Source: an uncultured Gammaproteobacteria bacterium (GTDB lineage: Bacteria > Pseudomonadota > Gammaproteobacteria > Steroidobacterales > UBA11654). From it: DNA of 38,263 bases. The stretch is from NCBI GenBank assembly GCA_902634075.1, contig CACPJA010000011.1, positions 1-38,263 of the forward strand, read 5' to 3'. The notes beneath the pieces were generated by a model that was not told the DNA's origin, made no database searches, and saw only the letters and a list, made by a program, of their open reading frames with translations. Made by a program: the position numbers and the translations under genes. This document shows, one piece after another, positions 34,237 through 38,263 of this stretch; positions within the stretch are counted from its first letter, which is position 1, and the number at the start of each line of letters is the position of its first letter.

Positions 34237-36687
34237 TTAATTCTGTAAATCTTCAGCAATAGTTTTTAGTGTTGAATCTAACCATATGATTCGATCTCTC
34301 GTGCGTTGATCGATATCCAATTCCTCTGATGGTAAATCAAAACCCTTAATTTGCCTTGCAAGTCTCCTGCTACCACCTTTCTCCATAGCAATCTTAGCTT
34401 TACCAAGTTTATCTATCATATTTTCAGCAGTTTTTTCTTCTATGGCATTATCTCTTATAAGTTGATCAATATAAGCCAATGCAACATCAGGTTTTGCGGG
34501 CCATTTCATCGGAATTTGCTGTTGAGGATTAAACAGCCTTTTTGAACCAATTGCAGGAAAAGCATAATTAGCAGCTTCTATTTCATTTGCAGTAATGTGA
34601 TCACTTGGTGTTAATTTAAGAACATCGAGTCCTCTTTGTATTTCTGTTCCATAAATTGCTCCCTCATAATAATAAACGGACCAAAAGCCACCAGGTATCA
34701 ATTCATCTTCTAAATAAGGACCCCGATCAAAATAAGCAATTTCAATAGGATTAGATGAATCAGTGAAATCAATGACTGAAATACCTCCTTGGTACCATGC
34801 TTGAACAAAGATGTCTCTTCCAGGAATGGGGATAATAGATCCATTATGTGCCACGCAATTTTCACTTTCTTTCTGAGGTGCTGGCATTTTGAAATGACTT
34901 CGAAACTCTAATTTTCCATTTTCTATGTCATAAATCGCATTAGCTCCCCAGTCCAATGGATCCCATGCACGACATCTAGGTCTTCCGCCTCCACCCCATT
35001 CATCAGTAAATAAGATCTTTGTTCCATCATTGTTGAAAGTCGCGGAGTGCCAATAGGCAAATCCAATATCAGTTACAACATCAATTCTTTTTGGCTCAAT
35101 TGGATTTGAGATATCAAAGAGGATTCCATTGCCTGAACAAGCACCAGCTGCAAGCTTTGCAGATGGAAACACAGTAATATCATGACACTGATCAGTGATT
35201 TCAGTCTCTTGTGTTTCATCCCCATGATCTCCACCTCGCCACAATCCAGCAAGTACCCCAGTTTCTGAGTCAGCAAAAACTGTAGGGCTATTAACGATTT
35301 TTGATTGAGATGGATCATTTATAGGAATTTCAATGACATCAATTCTGAATAAAGCAGTTCGATCATCTCCAGGTATATCCTCAAAGCAGTCTTCCATTTC
35401 TTCTTGATCGCGAACGCTTGATGTTCCTGAGTTATAGACAATTATCTTTCCATCTATTGTGGCGCCGTCTACAACAGAATGTGTGTGTGAACCTCGACAT
35501 GTTTGAACTGCACCGACCTGAATAGGCATTAGTGGGTTAGAAATATCAAAAATTCTCAAACCTCTAAATCGCTCTTCACTTGGTTCCGGGCTTACTCCTT
35601 GAAGTCCGCAATCCAGTCGACCTCTAGTGTCTTGAACCGATAGTATTAATAAGTTACCCACTACTGATACATCACCCTGGCCTCCAGGGCAAACCACAGA
35701 AGTAATATGATTTGGTATACCATTTTCCTCTAGACGATAGATATTAAACCCGTGATAACTCCCAGCTATCAGCAGATCATTACTAAAGGCCATATCAGTG
35801 TTATCAAAACTTAGCATCGGCCGTCGCTGATTTGAGGCCAATGATTCTATTGAGCTTTCTTCCTCTTCTTCCTCATCTTTATCTTCTTCGTTACTTAATC
35901 CTTTTTCGAGTCGGTTATCAGGATCAAAGAATCCAACTGGTTTTTTCAATGAGGCAATTAATTCCATATTTGATATTGCTACTCCGGCATCAAATAATCC
36001 CGGCGCTAAATTTGCTCTCGGGTCATCAGAAAGATCGATCAAAATTCCATTCATGCGTTCTATTTCGACACCTTGGTCATTCGTAAGATCAGAAACAAAT
36101 TCATATAATTGAGGGTCATAAGCTGAACCAGGGTATTCATTTAATCTATCAACCATTTCAATGGCTCCCTCATGATGTTTGATCATCAAATTTAAATACA
36201 TTCGATCAAAATCAGTGGAATCTGACTGGTTTAATTGCTGCATTTGCTCCGGGGTCGCCATGCCCATCATTTTATGATGATGCATGTGATTGCTTTTCGA
36301 TGGATCAGGAACTGTTTGACCCATATCTAGCAGCCAATTTTCCATGAAGCTTATTTCATCTTGTTGTGAGATATCTATGCGTCCAGCCAGATCAAGAATG
36401 GTCTGATTATTAGTTCTTGACGTGGCCATCTCAGACATTAGAAAAGCTTGATAATGATGAATAATCATACCTTGCATGAAATCGACATCTGCAGCTGTAT
36501 ACGATGTATTAGCAATAGCAATTGCTGTTTCCGAATCAATTACCTTTGTAGGCTCCCCAGGCGAACCAGGCTGTAAAATAGGGACTTCTGAAACAATTGA
36601 AGTCGGTAGCAGAAGACCAAAAAAGACAATAGAAACTGCGATTACAGAATAAGTTCTAAAAAAAACGTTATAAATAATTTCTAACAA
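34237..36687 (-). CDS. DUF305 plus LVIVD-type beta-propeller exported protein
   Basis: 816 residues, minus strand, TTG start at 36687 supported by AAAGGGGA (36700-36693) six nt upstream. An N-terminal hydrophobic helix (about 15-34) is a signal or anchor. DUF305 covers about 55-220, with paired His motifs FMQGMIIHHYQAF and LMIKHHEGAIEMV and a HMHHHKMMGM stretch near 134; this ferritin-like family is linked to metal or redox functions. An acidic linker (about 268-282) leads to LVIVD-like repeats (GLRIFDISNPLMPIQVG, GILFDISNPIEPKRI, GISVIDFTDSSNPIEIA) forming a propeller to about 690, with a helical tail. Function unknown. It follows lysA on the same strand. Confidence 0.82.
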   Translation of the reverse strand: MLEIIYNVFFRTYSVIAVSIVFFGLLLPTSIVSEVPILQPGSPGEPTKVIDSETAIAIANTSYTAADVDFMQGMIIHHYQAFLMSEMATSRTNNQTILDLAGRIDISQQDEISFMENWLLDMGQTVPDPSKSNHMHHHKMMGMATPEQMQQLNQSDSTDFDRMYLNLMIKHHEGAIEMVDRLNEYPGSAYDPQLYEFVSDLTNDQGVEIERMNGILIDLSDDPRANLAPGLFDAGVAISNMELIASLKKPVGFFDPDNRLEKGLSNEEDKDEEEEEESSIESLASNQRRPMLSFDNTDMAFSNDLLIAGSYHGFNIYRLEENGIPNHITSVVCPGGQGDVSVVGNLLILSVQDTRGRLDCGLQGVSPEPSEERFRGLRIFDISNPLMPIQVGAVQTCRGSHTHSVVDGATIDGKIIVYNSGTSSVRDQEEMEDCFEDIPGDDRTALFRIDVIEIPINDPSQSKIVNSPTVFADSETGVLAGLWRGGDHGDETQETEITDQCHDITVFPSAKLAAGACSGNGILFDISNPIEPKRIDVVTDIGFAYWHSATFNNDGTKILFTDEWGGGGRPRCRAWDPLDWGANAIYDIENGKLEFRSHFKMPAPQKESENCVAHNGSIIPIPGRDIFVQAWYQGGISVIDFTDSSNPIEIAYFDRGPYLEDELIPGGFWSVYYYEGAIYGTEIQRGLDVLKLTPSDHITANEIEAANYAFPAIGSKRLFNPQQQIPMKWPAKPDVALAYIDQLIRDNAIEEKTAENMIDKLGKAKIAMEKGGSRRLARQIKGFDLPSEELDIDQRTRDRIIWLDSTLKTIAEDLQN

Positions 36688-36725
36688 AGCATTCCCCTTT
36701 CAAAAAAATATAAAAATAAATATTA

Positions 36726-37988
36726 CTATAACCAATCTGGAATTTTATCCCTTTTAACGATTTCATCTATTTCAATTTTATCTCTTATTAATTCTGACTG
36801 ATGATCTTTCACTAGAACCTCTGAAATAGTAGGGCGTGAGTTGTAATTTGAAGATAAAACAGAGCCGTAGGCTCCAACCGAAAGCAGAGCTAATAAATCA
36901 CCTTTTTTTGGATTATCCAATGCAAGGTTCTTGAAGAATAAATCACCAGTCTCGCATATAGGACCAACTATATCGTATGGCTCTAAGCTATTACTCCGTG
37001 TGTTTTCAATCACAGGTAAAATCTTATGCTCGGCCCCATAAAGTGTAGGTCGAATAAAATCATTCATGCCAGCATCAACTATGACAAAATTTTTATTGGA
37101 TTCTTTTTTCACATAAATAATTTCTGTAACCAATACGCCAGATTCAGCAGTAAGATATCTTCCTGGTTCTATAATGATAGTTTTTCCTAGATCACCTAGT
37201 TTTTCTTGAACTAATTCGAAGTATTCATCGATATTTAGATTTTTACCTTCGTCTTTATAGTCAATGCCTATACCTCCGCCGATATCGATGATATCAATAT
37301 TAAAATTTCTTGATTCAAGCTCTTTGATGATGTCCAAAATGCATTCGAAGCTTTTTGAGAAGGGGTCAAGATCATTAATCTGACTGCCAATATGGATATC
37401 AATACCCTTAATTTCAATACCTTCTAAGGAGTCTGCAATATTATAAATATCAATAGCATCTTCCCAGCTGATACCAAATTTGTCCTCTGTCTTGCCTGTA
37501 GAGATTTTTGCATTCCCGCCTGCCGCTATGTTGGGATTAATTCTAATCGCAGTGGGTGCTTTTATACCTTGATTCTTTGCTAAAACAGAGAGATGCTTAA
37601 GTTCATCCAATGATTCAACATTAAACATAAGAATATCTTTCTCCAAAGCATAATTAATCTCCTCGGTTGTTTTTCCAACACCACTGAAAACTATTTTTTT
37701 ATTCGGAATATTAGCTTTTAGAGCTCTTTTTAATTCGCCTATTGAGACCACATCCGCACCAGAACCAAGATCTGAGAAGCATTTAATAATTGATTGATTA
37801 GAATTTGCTTTTATTGAGTAGCAAATAAGCAAATTGTCATTCGTATAAGAAGACGAAAGGGCCTTGTATTTATCTTGAAGCGAACTAAGAGAATAGCAGT
37901 AAAATGGTGTACCGATAGATTTTACTATGTCTGCTAGATCAATATTCTCAGCAGATAATCTTGATTCCTTGTAAGTGAAATAGCTCAT
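36726..37988 (-). CDS. lysA: Diaminopimelate decarboxylase
   Basis: 420 residues, minus strand. Group IV PLP decarboxylase: PLP lysine K60 in CYSIKANSN, GADVVSIGEL, the HIGSQI block, DIGGGIGIDY, the phosphate-binding EPGRYLTAESG, and CETGDLFF with the catalytic Cys near residue 340, ending in the YNSRP region. Reaction: meso-diaminopimelate to lysine and CO2, the last step of lysine synthesis. The PxCETGD motif favours LysA over ornithine or arginine decarboxylases. Its start is 86 nt from the divergent ABM gene; dapF is not next to it in this window. Confidence 0.93.
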   Translation of the reverse strand: MSYFTYKESRLSAENIDLADIVKSIGTPFYCYSLSSLQDKYKALSSSYTNDNLLICYSIKANSNQSIIKCFSDLGSGADVVSIGELKRALKANIPNKKIVFSGVGKTTEEINYALEKDILMFNVESLDELKHLSVLAKNQGIKAPTAIRINPNIAAGGNAKISTGKTEDKFGISWEDAIDIYNIADSLEGIEIKGIDIHIGSQINDLDPFSKSFECILDIIKELESRNFNIDIIDIGGGIGIDYKDEGKNLNIDEYFELVQEKLGDLGKTIIIEPGRYLTAESGVLVTEIIYVKKESNKNFVIVDAGMNDFIRPTLYGAEHKILPVIENTRSNSLEPYDIVGPICETGDLFFKNLALDNPKKGDLLALLSVGAYGSVLSSNYNSRPTISEVLVKDHQSELIRDKIEIDEIVKRDKIPDWL

Positions 37989-38037
37989 ATTATTAGTTTA
38001 ATAAATACATATCACACTAGATGATATGATTAGTATT

Positions 38038-38043
38038 TATAAT
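38038..38043 (+). promoter_or_regulatory. Possible -10 element for the ABM gene
   Basis: A perfect TATAAT lies 31 nt before the ATG at 38075 in the lysA/ABM divergent gap. No good -35 is visible at the right distance, so activation by a regulator or a weak promoter is possible. Confidence 0.3.
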
Positions 38044-38074
38044 TATAAAATATATTCAAATAGAGGAAATAAAA

Positions 38075-38263
38075 ATGACAGCAAGTGTTTTATTAGAAGG
38101 CGTTCTAAAGGATGGAGAGGTTGAAAATTTTACTGAAATCGCGAGAGAAGCTTTTAAGGTCACAAGAGCTTATGATGGGTGTATTGAGATTAATTTAACC
38201 CTGAATGTAGAAAACAGGAACAATTTTGTACTCACTGAAAAATGGGAATCAAAAGAGCATTAT
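38075..38263 (+). CDS. Antibiotic biosynthesis monooxygenase (ABM)-domain protein, N-terminal part
   Basis: The frame is open from the ATG at 38075 to the window edge (63 codons). AGAGGA at 38062-38067 gives a good ribosome site. The residues EIAREAFKVTRAYDGCIEIN and FVLTEKWESKEHY match the ABM ferredoxin-like domain, in which the ...WES(xx)H segment is typical. These small dimeric proteins include quinol monooxygenases and many of unknown function. The C-terminus is outside the window. Confidence 0.75.
   Translation, partial: MTASVLLEGVLKDGEVENFTEIAREAFKVTRAYDGCIEINLTLNVENRNNFVLTEKWESKEHY

Overview
The window is a 38 kb stretch of chromosome from a gammaproteobacterium, most likely a marine, free-living, Gram-negative lineage with a compact genome. 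This rests on an AT-rich sequence, very short intergenic gaps, several 4-nt start/stop overlaps, and the gene neighbourhoods queA-tgt-yajC-secD-secF, xerD-dsbC, suhB/trmJ-iscS, ndk-rlmN, hisS-yfgM-bamB-der/xseA and guaB-guaA. TonB, a TonB-dependent receptor and BamB confirm an outer membrane. The exact lineage cannot be fixed from the sequence alone; SAR86-like or related uncultured marine groups would fit. I see no insertion sequence, phage, CRISPR array or integron.

Layout. 1-3585 (+): a TonB2-type energy-transduction cluster with the end of a long TolQ/ExbB-like protein, ExbB, two tandem ExbD paralogues, TonB and a TPR protein. 3587-6041: plsC (-) diverges from xerD-dsbC (+). 6050-7010 (-): tRNA-Leu(CAA), a zinc-ribbon NUDIX hydrolase and ferredoxin FdxA. 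7071-12344 (+): queuosine synthesis (queA, tgt) followed by the SecDF-YajC translocase unit. 12356-13162 (-): suhB. 13266-17347 (+): trmJ, a shortened isc-like cluster (cysteine desulfurase, degenerate IscU-like scaffold, IscA-like carrier), ndk and rlmN. 17395-17514: a 39-residue membrane peptide gene. 17519-22084 (+): hisS, yfgM, bamB, der. 22081-23439 (-): xseA. 23541-26563 (+): guaB-guaA.

The right third is more accessory. 26590-30072 (+) holds an ECHDC3-like crotonase, an SDR carrying a Tat/lipoprotein-type signal, a DoxX-like membrane protein, apt and a flavodoxin-fold oxidoreductase. 30085-30258 is a gene-free transcript with its own promoter and a strong intrinsic terminator that ends 30 nt before the next start codon; it reads as a new sRNA or a riboswitch-like leader. 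30288-31460 is a saccharopine-dehydrogenase-like reductase. 31492-36687 looks like a metal-handling module: a small secreted CxxC protein, a TonB-dependent receptor with five His/Asp/Glu-rich insertions, and, converging on it across a 33-bp perfect palindrome, an 816-residue DUF305 plus LVIVD-propeller protein. lysA (-) and the start of an ABM-domain gene (+) close the window.

The TonB/ExbBD cluster at the left end could energise the metal receptor at the right end. The strongest candidates for undescribed biology are the 30.1-30.26 kb RNA, the metal module, the exported SDR, the 39-residue peptide between rlmN and hisS, and the reduced isc locus.
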